Shown: positions 17,015-25,100 of the stretch, in pieces
Numbering within the stretch: position 1 is the stretch's first letter
How the letters are laid out: every line of letters begins with the position of its first letter
Assembly (NCBI RefSeq): GCF_002259405.1
Contig: NZ_NPFW01000008.1
Coordinates: 1 to 64,000, forward strand
DNA: 64,000 nt
Reading direction: 5' to 3'
From: Rhodococcus sp. 14-2483-1-2
GTDB taxonomy: Bacteria > Actinomycetota > Actinomycetes > Mycobacteriales > Mycobacteriaceae
Position numbers and translations under genes: made by a program
Notes under the pieces: generated by a model
Told to the model about the DNA's origin: nothing
Database searches by the model: none
The model's input: the letters and a program-made list of their open reading frames with translations, nothing else

Positions 17015-17286
17015 GGGTGTCTCCTGAGGTTCGCAGAGCTGGCTGAATGCAGTGGGCAACTACTCGAGATGCGGTGGACACCGATGGCCACCTGAGGAAG
17101 AGAGGTCATGTCCGGCGAAAGAGCAGATCCTCTTCGGCCATGGAACAAGTACAAGCCCCATCCATTTCCGATTGGTCACGCTCGGAACAACTCCGTGTTG
17201 CCAGGGCCTCACAGTGTTGACGTGGTGTTACGCGACTACTGTGAAGACCGGTCCACCTATCCACTGCGAGCAGGACGAGGAACTCG
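17015..17286. promoter_or_regulatory. Divergent promoter region, Nit1C operon / small membrane protein genes
   Basis: 272 nt with no gene. It must carry the Nit1C promoter (leftward) and that of the membrane-protein pair (rightward). TTGACG (17217-17222) with TGTGAA 17 nt downstream is a possible rightward promoter. I could not identify a convincing GlnR box. Confidence 0.35.
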
Positions 17287-17667
17287 ATGATCGGCGCCGT
17301 CACCGGCTTGTTGTATGCGTTGTCGCTGGTAGTGGGCATCTGGGTGCTCGCGAAGCTCGCCATGAACCGACCGGTCCTGTTGAAGAACAAGTCCGATCGA
17401 GCGTTGTTCTGGACCATCGCCGCCACCGAGGCCGTCGTCGCGCTGCAGGCCGTGATCGGGTTCGTCATGATGTTCACCTCGGACCGCGAGATACACCGGC
17501 TGACGTTCGGGTCCTACCTCGTCGGGCTGCTGTTCCTGCTCCCCCTCGGCACGTGGTGGTCCCTGGGCGACCGCTCCCGCGGCGGCACAGCGGTTCTCCT
17601 CGTTGCCGTCCTCACCCTCGCGGCCATGGTGCTGCGCCTGAGCCAGATTTGGGCCGGATATGCCTGA
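17287..17667 (+). CDS. Small four-helix membrane protein
   Basis: 126 aa with four hydrophobic segments (about 1-26, 42-64, 75-94 and 101-118) and little else; no family recognised. ATG preceded by GAGGA. Its end overlaps the next gene by 8 bp, and the two proteins have the same size and helix layout, so they may act together or derive from a duplication. Divergent from the Nit1C operon; no evidence links their functions. Confidence 0.65.
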   Translation: MIGAVTGLLYALSLVVGIWVLAKLAMNRPVLLKNKSDRALFWTIAATEAVVALQAVIGFVMMFTSDREIHRLTFGSYLVGLLFLLPLGTWWSLGDRSRGGTAVLLVAVLTLAAMVLRLSQIWAGYA

Positions 17668-18064
17668 CAACCTCCAGCAAGCCACGCGCACCGGATTCGG
17701 GCGCTTCCTCATCGCCGTCTACGCCGTGTTCGCCGTCGCCGCGACAGCGCGCTCGATCGTGCAGCTGACCACTCGATTCGACGACGCACCGGTGGCGTAT
17801 CTGCTGTCGGCTTTCGCGGCAGTCGTCTACATCGTCGCCACCGTAGGACTGGCGCGAGCAACAGAAGCATCCCGACGCGTGGTGACGGTCTCCTGCATCA
17901 TCGAACTCGTCGGAGTCATCGGCATCGGCACCCTCAGCTACATCCAGCCCCAGGACTTCCCGGAGCCGACGGTGTGGTCGCACTTCGGATCCGGATACGT
18001 CTTCATCCCGGTCATCCTCCCCATCGCGGGACTGTGGTGGTTGCGAAAGACTCGACAGCAGTAG
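17660..18064 (+). CDS. Small four-helix membrane protein
   Basis: 134 aa; four predicted membrane helices (about 13-34, 45-65, 73-94 and 111-128) with a short C-terminal basic tail (RKTRQQ). ATG at 17660 overlaps the preceding gene by 8 bp, indicating translational coupling. No catalytic or binding motif is seen; function unknown. Confidence 0.65.
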   Translation: MPDNLQQATRTGFGRFLIAVYAVFAVAATARSIVQLTTRFDDAPVAYLLSAFAAVVYIVATVGLARATEASRRVVTVSCIIELVGVIGIGTLSYIQPQDFPEPTVWSHFGSGYVFIPVILPIAGLWWLRKTRQQ

Positions 18065-18311
18065 GGGTCCGACTACGTCGGAAAAGGGTGGGCGGACCGA
18101 CACGCATCCGTCCTTCATATCCGCTCTGGGAGATGGGACCGACGCGACCGAGGACTACCTGTTCCAAGTCCGGCCGGAGAGGGAGTGATGCAACCTCAGT
18201 TCACCGAAGTCGTCCGACCGCGCGTGGATCATCCAGCTGCGTCCCTACCACGGGGTACCGACAAACTTTGATTTCCCAATACTTTTGTGGGGCAATAGTT
18301 TTCGATTGCAC

Positions 18312-18339
18312 TACGGTTGCCAGTCGAACGCGCGTTCGA
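18312..18339 (+). promoter_or_regulatory. LexA SOS box overlapping the HNH gene promoter
   Basis: TCGAACGCGCGTTCGA (18324-18339) is a perfect 16-bp palindrome and fits the actinobacterial SOS box CGAAC-N4-GTTCG. A -10-like TACGGT (18312-18317) precedes it, so the box covers the probable transcription start. It lies 13 bp before the ATG at 18353. The gap from 18065 also holds an AT-rich stretch (about 18265-18310). Confidence 0.8.
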
Positions 18340-18352
18340 TACACTTGCTCAC

Positions 18353-19666
18353 ATGACCACGGGGATCTGGCAACTGAGCGAGAGCGAACTGCTCGCCGAT
18401 GCCGCCTCGGTCTCCCACCGGATCCAGTTGTTGGAAGCCCGGCGGATTGCTCTCGTCGCCGAGATCGACACCCGCGTCTCGCGGGAGAAGCTCGGCTTCC
18501 CAGGGCCTGCCGGTTGGCTGACCTCCACCACCCTTCTCTCACCGTCCAAGGCCACCAAGATCGTCGCCCTCGCCCGCGGCATGGCTGCGTTTCCCGACAT
18601 CGCCGACGCCGTGAACACAGGAGTCATGACGATCGACCATGCCGCCCTGATCCTGGCCTTCGCCGAAACACCCCCGGAGAACCTGCCGGAAGAGGGTCGC
18701 GATGCCGCACGTAAAGCTCTGATCAAGGCTGCGACCGGGCCCGACGCTCGTACCGGCCGGATCCGTGCAGCGATCACCAGACTCGAAGACAGCTTCGGCA
18801 GCAAGAAACCACCCGCCGAGGACACCGACCGCAACGAACTCTTCGCCTCCACAACCCTGAACGGTCGGCTGGTACTCAAAGGTGACTTCGATGCGATCAC
18901 CGGCGAAAAGCTGCTCACCGCACTCTCACCGTTGACCGAACCCCACCCCGCCGCCGACGGCGGCCAAGACGACCGCAGCCCCGCCCGGCGCAGAGCCGAC
19001 GCCTTCGGACACATCCTCGACCACTACCTCGCCTCCAGTGATCGCCCCATCGAAGGCGGAGAACGCCCGCACCTGAACCTGCACATCAGCCTCCGCGATC
19101 TCACCGACCTCCGCGACAGCGCCGACGCCGACGACATCACCGACGACGAGAACACCCGCACTGCAACCGAACCCGCTGCCGGGCCTACCGCCGATCGCGG
19201 CGCTTACAGGGACTTGTTCGGCGACGGCACTTCGGTCGGGTGGCTGCCGTGGATGGGACCCCTCTCCCGCAACACCTCCCGTCAGTTGGCGTGTGATTGT
19301 GTCCTCACTGCCATCGTGATGGACGAGAACGGCAACCCGTTGAACCTCGCCCGCACCGCCCGTACCGTCACCGCGAAACAACGTAAAGCTCTCACCGCCC
19401 GCGATCAGGGCTGCGCGTTCCCCGGCTGCGGAAAACCTGCCGCCTGGACCGAAGGCCACCACATCTGGCACTGGGGCGACGGCGGCCCCACCGACATGAA
19501 CAACCTCGTCCTACTCTGCGGCTTCCACCACCGCCTCATCCACCACTCCGATTGGGAAGTGTTCATCGGCACCGATAGCCACCCCTGGTTCGTACCACCC
19601 GCATCCGTGGATCCCTACCGGCAACCGAGACCATCCCACGCCCGCGCAGGCCCCCACATCGCCTGA
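18353..19666 (+). CDS. DUF222 / HNH endonuclease, '13E12 repeat' family
   Basis: 437 aa. The N-terminal two thirds match the DUF222 fold of mycobacterial 13E12 repeat proteins; the C-terminal HNH nuclease domain shows paired cysteines (CAFPGC), then EGHHIWHW, a central Asn (NNLVLLC) and FHHRLIHH, the HNH/ββα-metal signature. The ATG at 18353 is chosen because the upstream Met at 18317 lies within the promoter/SOS box. Such genes are multicopy and often DNA-damage-inducible in this order. Role unknown: perhaps repair, homing or defence. Confidence 0.87.
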   Translation: MTTGIWQLSESELLADAASVSHRIQLLEARRIALVAEIDTRVSREKLGFPGPAGWLTSTTLLSPSKATKIVALARGMAAFPDIADAVNTGVMTIDHAALILAFAETPPENLPEEGRDAARKALIKAATGPDARTGRIRAAITRLEDSFGSKKPPAEDTDRNELFASTTLNGRLVLKGDFDAITGEKLLTALSPLTEPHPAADGGQDDRSPARRRADAFGHILDHYLASSDRPIEGGERPHLNLHISLRDLTDLRDSADADDITDDENTRTATEPAAGPTADRGAYRDLFGDGTSVGWLPWMGPLSRNTSRQLACDCVLTAIVMDENGNPLNLARTARTVTAKQRKALTARDQGCAFPGCGKPAAWTEGHHIWHWGDGGPTDMNNLVLLCGFHHRLIHHSDWEVFIGTDSHPWFVPPASVDPYRQPRPSHARAGPHIA

Positions 19667-19681
19667 ACCCCCAGAAGAGAC

Positions 19682-19717
19682 TCCAGCCCCGCACCGAGAA
19701 CACGGTGCGGGGCTGGA
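19682..19717. terminator. Terminator between convergent genes
   Basis: Perfect 15-bp stem (TCCAGCCCCGCACCG, 19682-19696, with its complement at 19703-19717) and a 6-nt loop, between the HNH gene and the convergent SRPBCC gene. Confidence 0.8.
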
Positions 19718-19752
19718 AGAGGTTGTCGTGCAGCTACTTCAGCTGAGACCTA

Positions 19753-20181
19753 TCAGCTCAACGCCGCCAGGTTCGCGACGGATTTCTTCACATCGGTGTC
19801 GAGAGCCCGCGCCACCACCGATCCCACCGGACCGAAGAGCACACCCCCACCGAACTTCGCATCGAGCGTCAGCTCCGAACCACCCTCGGCCTCACGCACA
19901 TGGACAGTCAGCGAAATCCTCACCCCGCCCTTGCCGCGGCCGGACATCTCGATCAGCTTCGGCTCGTCGTACTCCGTGAAGGTCCAGTTGATCGTGTTCT
20001 TGAAGCCCTTCACCTTCACCAGTGACTCCACCTCGGTACCCTTGCCGACCTTTTTCGGCGGTGGACTGCACCACCCACCGTGGATGGTCATCCACTCGTC
20101 GAACCGGTCGAGCGCGGACGCTTTGTCCCATGCGCCCTGCGGATTCTCGGGCATCTGTACCGAGACACTGATCGTTGCCAT
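19753..20181 (-). CDS. SRPBCC-family (polyketide cyclase/START-like) protein
   Basis: 142 aa from the ATG at 20181. Pattern typical of actinobacterial SRPBCC proteins: an N-terminal beta strand (ATISVSVQMP), a helix with a conserved Trp (ASALDRFDEWMTIHGGW), a beta sheet (WTFTEYDEPKLIEMSGRGKGGV), and a long C-terminal helix (GPVGSVVARALDTDVKKSVANL). These small helix-grip proteins bind hydrophobic ligands; no specific ligand can be read. Divergent from ligD with 59 bp between the starts. Confidence 0.75.
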   Translation of the reverse strand: MATISVSVQMPENPQGAWDKASALDRFDEWMTIHGGWCSPPPKKVGKGTEVESLVKVKGFKNTINWTFTEYDEPKLIEMSGRGKGGVRISLTVHVREAEGGSELTLDAKFGGGVLFGPVGSVVARALDTDVKKSVANLAALS

Positions 20182-20228
20182 GAGATCGAGCCTGTCACAA
20201 CTCTCCCGCATCTTCAGACGGCGGCCGT

Positions 20229-20234
20229 TAACCT
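20229..20234 (+). promoter_or_regulatory. -10 element of a leaderless ligD transcript
   Basis: TAACCT lies 6 nt before the ATG at 20241 with no Shine-Dalgarno between them, as expected for a leaderless mRNA starting at the ATG. Confidence 0.5.
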
Positions 20235-20240
20235 GAGACG

Positions 20241-22544
20241 ATGGCCACGCTCGAGATCGAAGGTCGGAAGGTCTCCGTCACCAACCTCGACAAAGTGCTG
20301 TTCCCCGAAACCGGCACCACCAAGGGCAACATCATCGAGTACTACGTTGCCATCGCACCCGCCATGCTGCCGCACCTCGTCGGTCGAGCCGTGACCCGCA
20401 AGCGTTGGCCCAACGGCGTCGACCAGTCGTCGTTCTTCGAGAAGAACCTCGCCGCGTCTGCCCCCGACTGGCTCGATCGGCGTTCGATGCAGCATTCGGA
20501 CCGCGTCGTCACCTACCCACTGTTCTCCACCGCAGCCGATCTGGCGTGGCTCGGTCAACAGGCAGCCATCGAAGCGCATGTGCCACAGTGGCGGTTCGAC
20601 GGCACCGAACCCGGACCTGCCACCCGCATGGTCTTCGATCTCGATCCCGGTGACGACGTGGATCTTGCCCGATGCGCCGAAGTGGCCTGTGAGATACGGG
20701 ATCTGATCGGCGATATCGGGATGACCGCATTTCCGGTCACCAGCGGCAGCAAGGGAATCCACCTGTACGTGCCGCTCGAGAAACCACTGTCGACCTCCGG
20801 CGCATCCACGGTCGCCAAACGGGTTGCCACGCTGCTCGAAGAGCGCTCCCCGGACCGGGTCACGGCCACGATGGCGAAGGCGAAGAGAACCGGGAGGGTG
20901 TTCGTCGACTGGAGCCAGAACAACGGCAAGAAGACGACTGTCGCCCCGTACTCGCTCCGCGGGCGAACGCTCCCCACCGTCGCGGCACCACGTACCTGGG
21001 ACGAGCTGGAAGCGTCGGGGCTGCAACAGCTTCGGTTCGAGGAGGTCCTGGAGCGATTTCAGGACCTCGGCGATCTACTGGCACAACTGGACCCCACCGT
21101 GGACTCGGCCCCCGAAAGTAGCCCTGTCACAGACAAACTCGGCAAGTACCGCAGCATGCGCAGCGCCGACAGAACACCCGAGCCGATACCGACCACCACC
21201 GAGCCGCAGGGCAACAACGACACATTCGTCATCCAAGAGCACCATGCCCGACGGTTGCACTACGACTTTCGACTCGAACACGACGGCGTCCTGGTCTCGT
21301 GGGCCGTCCCCAAGAACATCCCGGACGATCCGAAGCAGAACCGGCTGGCGGTACACACCGAGGACCACCCGCTCGAGTACGCGACGTTCTCCGGTCGGAT
21401 ACCGAAGGGCGAGTACGGCGGCGGCGACGTCTCGATCTGGGACAGCGGAACATACGAACTCGAGAAGTGGCGAGACGACGAGGTCATCGTCGTCCTGCAC
21501 GGTAAGAAGGCGACCGGGCGCTTCGCCCTGATCCGCACCAAGGGCACTCAGTGGCTCATGCATCTGATGAAAGACGCACCCGACGCCCGAGCGACTCCGG
21601 AAGAACACACGCCGGAAGATCCCACACCCAAGAACATCGCACCGATGCTCGCGACCGCCGGCGACGTCCTCGATCTCCCGGATGACGAGTGGTCGTTCGA
21701 GGGCAAGTGGGACGGGTTCCGCATCGTCGCCGAACTCACGCACGGTTCGATGACGCTGCGCACGCGCAGCGGCAACGACTACACCGAGAAGTTCGGCGCA
21801 CTCCAATCTTTCGCAGACGACCTGGCCGAGCACGACGCCGTCGTCGACGGGGAAGTCGTCGTGTTCGACGACAGCGGCGTCAGCAGTTTCGAGAAACTGC
21901 AGAACGCCACCCGTGACGACATCCGATTCATCGCCTTCGATCTGCTCTATCTCGACGGCACGTCACTGCTGCGCAAGAAGTACTCGGATCGACGACGGCT
22001 GCTCGAACTACTGACCACCGGACTCGACTCGGTGCTGGTGCCTCCGCGACTGACAGGTTCCGCCGCGGACGCCGTCGCGGAGAGCCGAGAACGGGGCTGG
22101 GAAGGCGTCGTCGCCAAACGCACCGACTCCGTCTACCAACCCGGCAAGCGCGCCCATACGTGGATCAAGCACAAGAACTGGCGAACGCAGGAGGTCGTGA
22201 TCGGTGGGTGGCGTCGAGGCCAGGGTCGTCGTGCGGGCGGCTTCGGCTCCCTGCTGATGGGGATACCCGACGGTGACCGACTGCGCTACGTGGGACGCGT
22301 CGGAACCGGGTTCGACGACCGTGCGCTCGATACACTCGCTGCCCTCCTCGCCCCGCTCGAGGCGTCGGACAGTCCCTTCTCTTCGATACTGCCTGCGGCC
22401 GATCGGAACGGAGCGGTATGGGTCGAGCCTGTACTCGTCGGCGAGGTGCGGTTCTACGAGGCGACGGAATCCGGCCATCTGCGGCATCCGAGCTGGCGTG
22501 GTCTGCGCCCGGACAAGGAACCGAAGGCGGTGCGTCAGGAATGA
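20241..22544 (+). CDS. ligD: ATP-dependent DNA ligase D, polymerase-phosphoesterase-ligase (LigD)
   Basis: Multifunctional NHEJ enzyme of 767 aa with the mycobacterial domain order. POL domain ~1-290 with catalytic DLD (Asp133, Asp135); 3'-phosphoesterase ~325-450 with HHARRLHYDFRLE (His334/His335) and the GEYGGGD block; ligase domain ~465-765 with the AMP-accepting Lys489 in GKWDGFR. It fills in and seals double-strand breaks together with Ku. No ku gene is adjacent here. The transcript appears leaderless. Confidence 0.95.
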   Translation: MATLEIEGRKVSVTNLDKVLFPETGTTKGNIIEYYVAIAPAMLPHLVGRAVTRKRWPNGVDQSSFFEKNLAASAPDWLDRRSMQHSDRVVTYPLFSTAADLAWLGQQAAIEAHVPQWRFDGTEPGPATRMVFDLDPGDDVDLARCAEVACEIRDLIGDIGMTAFPVTSGSKGIHLYVPLEKPLSTSGASTVAKRVATLLEERSPDRVTATMAKAKRTGRVFVDWSQNNGKKTTVAPYSLRGRTLPTVAAPRTWDELEASGLQQLRFEEVLERFQDLGDLLAQLDPTVDSAPESSPVTDKLGKYRSMRSADRTPEPIPTTTEPQGNNDTFVIQEHHARRLHYDFRLEHDGVLVSWAVPKNIPDDPKQNRLAVHTEDHPLEYATFSGRIPKGEYGGGDVSIWDSGTYELEKWRDDEVIVVLHGKKATGRFALIRTKGTQWLMHLMKDAPDARATPEEHTPEDPTPKNIAPMLATAGDVLDLPDDEWSFEGKWDGFRIVAELTHGSMTLRTRSGNDYTEKFGALQSFADDLAEHDAVVDGEVVVFDDSGVSSFEKLQNATRDDIRFIAFDLLYLDGTSLLRKKYSDRRRLLELLTTGLDSVLVPPRLTGSAADAVAESRERGWEGVVAKRTDSVYQPGKRAHTWIKHKNWRTQEVVIGGWRRGQGRRAGGFGSLLMGIPDGDRLRYVGRVGTGFDDRALDTLAALLAPLEASDSPFSSILPAADRNGAVWVEPVLVGEVRFYEATESGHLRHPSWRGLRPDKEPKAVRQE

Positions 22545-22769
22545 CGAGAATGCCCGGGTGAAAAACTTGGACCCGATCGAAGAAACAAGGATAGGGAACG
22601 TACGGTTGCCATAAAATGAGCGGATGCGTACCGTTGCGCCCATCGTTTCTGGGGGAGCGTAACAAGTCACGCATCATCAGCTATATCGGTTTGCGGGCCG
22701 GCTCTACGGGGGCTTGCCAGATCGCCGCAGCGCTCGTCGCTTCGGTTCAGGCACGGAGGGGTTTTCGAC

Positions 22770-23984
22770 ATGCGGGTTCTCAAGTTGGCAGGCGCTGTCA
22801 GCATGACGGCGGTTGCAGTTCTGTGTTCGTCGCTCGTCGGCGCAGGTCACGCTGCTGCTGCGCCGTTGTACCCGACGCCTATCGCGGACGGCTTCTACTC
22901 TCCGCCCGTGGATCTCGACGCGCTCGCACCGGGCGACGTGATCTCCAGCCGCCCGATGCCACCGCCCCCCGGATTCTTCGGCGTGGACGTGTGGCAGCTG
23001 AATTTCCGCTCCACCAATTCGGCCGGTGATCCCATCGCCGCAATCAATACCGTGTTGGTTCCGCAGAACAAAGCACCGAATGGCCCATTACTTTCCTACC
23101 AACACATCATCAATGCACTCGGTCTCGAATGTGCACCTTCACAAGCACTCTGGTCGAACGACCCCAATCTTCAGATTCGTGAAGCACCAGCTCTGAACGC
23201 GGTGCTGCAGCGCGGCTGGACGGTAGTGATCGCCGATCACCTCGGACCCAACAGCGCGTACGGTGCCGCCAAGCTCGGCGGGCAGATCGTGCTGGACAGC
23301 ATTCGCGCCACTCAGCGCTTCGATCCCATCCAGGTTCAGCAGAGCCCGGTTGCATTGGCCGGCTACTCCGGTGGCGGAATGGCCACGGCATGGGCTGCTG
23401 CGCTTCAGAACGACTACGCCCCCGAGCTGAACATCGTCGGCAGCGCGAACGGTGGCGCTCCGATGAACCTCGAGCGCATGGCCCGCGATCTCGGTTTCGC
23501 TCCGCACCCCATGTTCGGTCTGGCGTTCGCTGCCGCGCTCGGTATCGAACGCGAGTACCCCACCCGCATCCCGATCAGCTCTCAGCTCAACCCGCTCGGT
23601 AAGCAGATCGAGAGCCAGATCCAGAACGGGTGCACCAACGACATCATCGCGGCAGGCGCGGGCAAGAGTGCCATGGAGGTCGCGGGCACGCTGGACCTGA
23701 TCAGCAGCCCGGAGGCGATCGCCGCAGTCAACGACAACAGCGTCGAGCTGTACCCCGGCGTACCGAAGGCACCGTACTTCGAGTGGCACAGCCCCTCCGA
23801 TGCGTTGATCCCGGTCAGCGCCATCGACAACACGATCGCCCGATACTGCCGCGCCGGAGTGCTGGTGACCGAGGTGAAGGTGCCCAGCAACGATCACCTG
23901 ACTGCGGCAGTGCTCGGCCTGCCTCAGGCGCTCGAGTGGATCGACCAGCGGTTCGCCGGAGTACCGGCTACCTCCAACTGCTGA
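22770..23984 (+). CDS. Secreted lipase (LIP/secretory lipase family)
   Basis: 404 aa alpha/beta hydrolase. Signal peptide with an AHAAAAP-like cleavage region around residues 28-33. Nucleophile elbow GYSGGG at ~210; Asp in WHSPSDALIPV and His in NDHLT complete the expected triad. Resembles actinobacterial homologues of Candida secretory lipases that hydrolyse triacylglycerols or release mycolic esters; exact substrate unknown. Good RBS (GGAGGGG) before the ATG. The 225 nt upstream hold nothing else recognisable. Confidence 0.85.
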   Translation: MRVLKLAGAVSMTAVAVLCSSLVGAGHAAAAPLYPTPIADGFYSPPVDLDALAPGDVISSRPMPPPPGFFGVDVWQLNFRSTNSAGDPIAAINTVLVPQNKAPNGPLLSYQHIINALGLECAPSQALWSNDPNLQIREAPALNAVLQRGWTVVIADHLGPNSAYGAAKLGGQIVLDSIRATQRFDPIQVQQSPVALAGYSGGGMATAWAAALQNDYAPELNIVGSANGGAPMNLERMARDLGFAPHPMFGLAFAAALGIEREYPTRIPISSQLNPLGKQIESQIQNGCTNDIIAAGAGKSAMEVAGTLDLISSPEAIAAVNDNSVELYPGVPKAPYFEWHSPSDALIPVSAIDNTIARYCRAGVLVTEVKVPSNDHLTAAVLGLPQALEWIDQRFAGVPATSNC

Positions 23985-24026
23985 TCGGGTCGCCCGACGC
24001 CTGGCACCTGATCCAAGCTTCGATGG

Positions 24027-24045
24027 GTCGGTTAGGCTAACCTCG
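24027..24045 (+). promoter_or_regulatory. IdeR/DtxR iron box
   Basis: GGTTAGGCTAACCT (24030-24043) is the perfect 14-bp core of the IdeR/DtxR consensus TTAGGTTAGSCTAACCTAA; about 15 of 19 positions match. It lies 25 bp before the substrate-binding protein ATG and predicts repression by iron-loaded IdeR. Confidence 0.88.
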
Positions 24046-24070
24046 CTAAGTTCTGCTGCGAGGAGATCCC

Positions 24071-25063
24071 ATGAAGAAGACCGTCCAGCTCGTTGCCGCC
24101 GGTGCCTCCGTTCTGGCACTGGCTGCCGGCTGTTCGTCCGATGCCGACACCGACGCATCCGGTAGCACCGGTAGCGCCGCCGGCTTCCCGGTCACCATCG
24201 ATCACCGATTCGGTGAGACGGTCATCGACACCGAGCCCACCCGCGTCGTAACGATCGGATTCAACGAACAGGACTTCGCACTCGCGCTGGGCGTCAAGCC
24301 CGTCGCAACGCGCGGCAACCTGAGCTACGACTACCGGCAGCGCCCCTGGGCCCAGGAGGCGCTGGGCGGCACCGAGATTCCCGAAGTCGGCAGCACCGAT
24401 CTCAACCTGGAGCAGATCGCCGCACAGGCACCCGATCTGATTCTCGGCCCGTACTCCTTCATCGACCAGGGCCAGTACGACACCCTCTCCGGGATGGCTC
24501 CCACGATCGCCGACATCGGCGGCTACGACAACGTGCCCGCGGCAACGTGGCAGCAGGAATTCGCGGTCGTCGGCGAAGCGCTCGGCAAGTCGCAGGAAGC
24601 CCAGGACCAGACGGCCGAGCTCGAGCAGAAATTCGCCACCACCGAGGCCGAGAACCCCCAGTTCACCGGCAAGTCGCTGTCCCTCGCGTTCGTCATGGAC
24701 GACGGCAGCTACCTGCTTCTCGGCAAGGACGACATCCGCGCCCTGTTCTTCACCGACCTCGGCTTCGAAATTCCCGACGCCTCCGAGACCATCAGCCCGG
24801 AGAATCTCGACCGACTCGACACCGACGTCCTCGTCATCGCCGGCCAGGGCCGCGAGCAGCTGCAGGCCAACCCACTACTCGCCGCCCTCGACGTCGTTCG
24901 GCAGGACCGCACCGTCTACATCGGCTCCTTCAGTACGGACCTACCCTCGGCCCTCGGCTACTCGAGCCCACTGTCGCTGGACTACGCGATCGACGGATTC
25001 ACCCCGATGCTCGCCGCCGCAACCGACAACGACCCAGCGACCGTCGTCCCCGACCCGGCATAA
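24071..25063 (+). CDS. Iron-siderophore ABC transporter substrate-binding lipoprotein
   Basis: 330 aa, FecB/FepB type (cluster A-II-like binding protein). Lipoprotein signal with lipobox LAAGC, lipidated Cys near residue 21. Mature domain begins with the family's typical ITIDHRFGETVI-like opening (VTIDHRFGETVIDTEPTRVVTIG) and contains the two-lobe pattern with a long linking helix. It captures ferric siderophores at the membrane surface and hands them to a permease; no permease or ATPase for it is adjacent, so it works with one encoded elsewhere. RBS GAGGAG. Confidence 0.88.
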   Translation: MKKTVQLVAAGASVLALAAGCSSDADTDASGSTGSAAGFPVTIDHRFGETVIDTEPTRVVTIGFNEQDFALALGVKPVATRGNLSYDYRQRPWAQEALGGTEIPEVGSTDLNLEQIAAQAPDLILGPYSFIDQGQYDTLSGMAPTIADIGGYDNVPAATWQQEFAVVGEALGKSQEAQDQTAELEQKFATTEAENPQFTGKSLSLAFVMDDGSYLLLGKDDIRALFFTDLGFEIPDASETISPENLDRLDTDVLVIAGQGREQLQANPLLAALDVVRQDRTVYIGSFSTDLPSALGYSSPLSLDYAIDGFTPMLAAATDNDPATVVPDPA

Positions 25064-25086
25064 GGTCACTCCGCAGGCTCCGCTCC
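25064..25086 (-). repeat. Dispersed ~23-bp repeat, copy 1
   Basis: Minus-strand copy of the element containing GAGCCTGCGG, identical over 23 bp to the two copies inside zapE (37426-37483). A partial second arm (GGTCACTCC, 25099-25107) follows at the end of the ABC transporter gene. Confidence 0.75.
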
Positions 25087-25100
25087 CGGTTTCGTGAAGG

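Noticed and set aside
17015-17286. GlnR box upstream of the Nit1C operon
   Set aside because: GGTCAC...GGAACAAC near 17175 resembles half of a GlnR site but the spacing and second half do not fit; not claimed.
22616-23029. 137-codon frame overlapping the lipase start
   Set aside because: Overlaps the lipase signal peptide in another frame; no RBS or motif.
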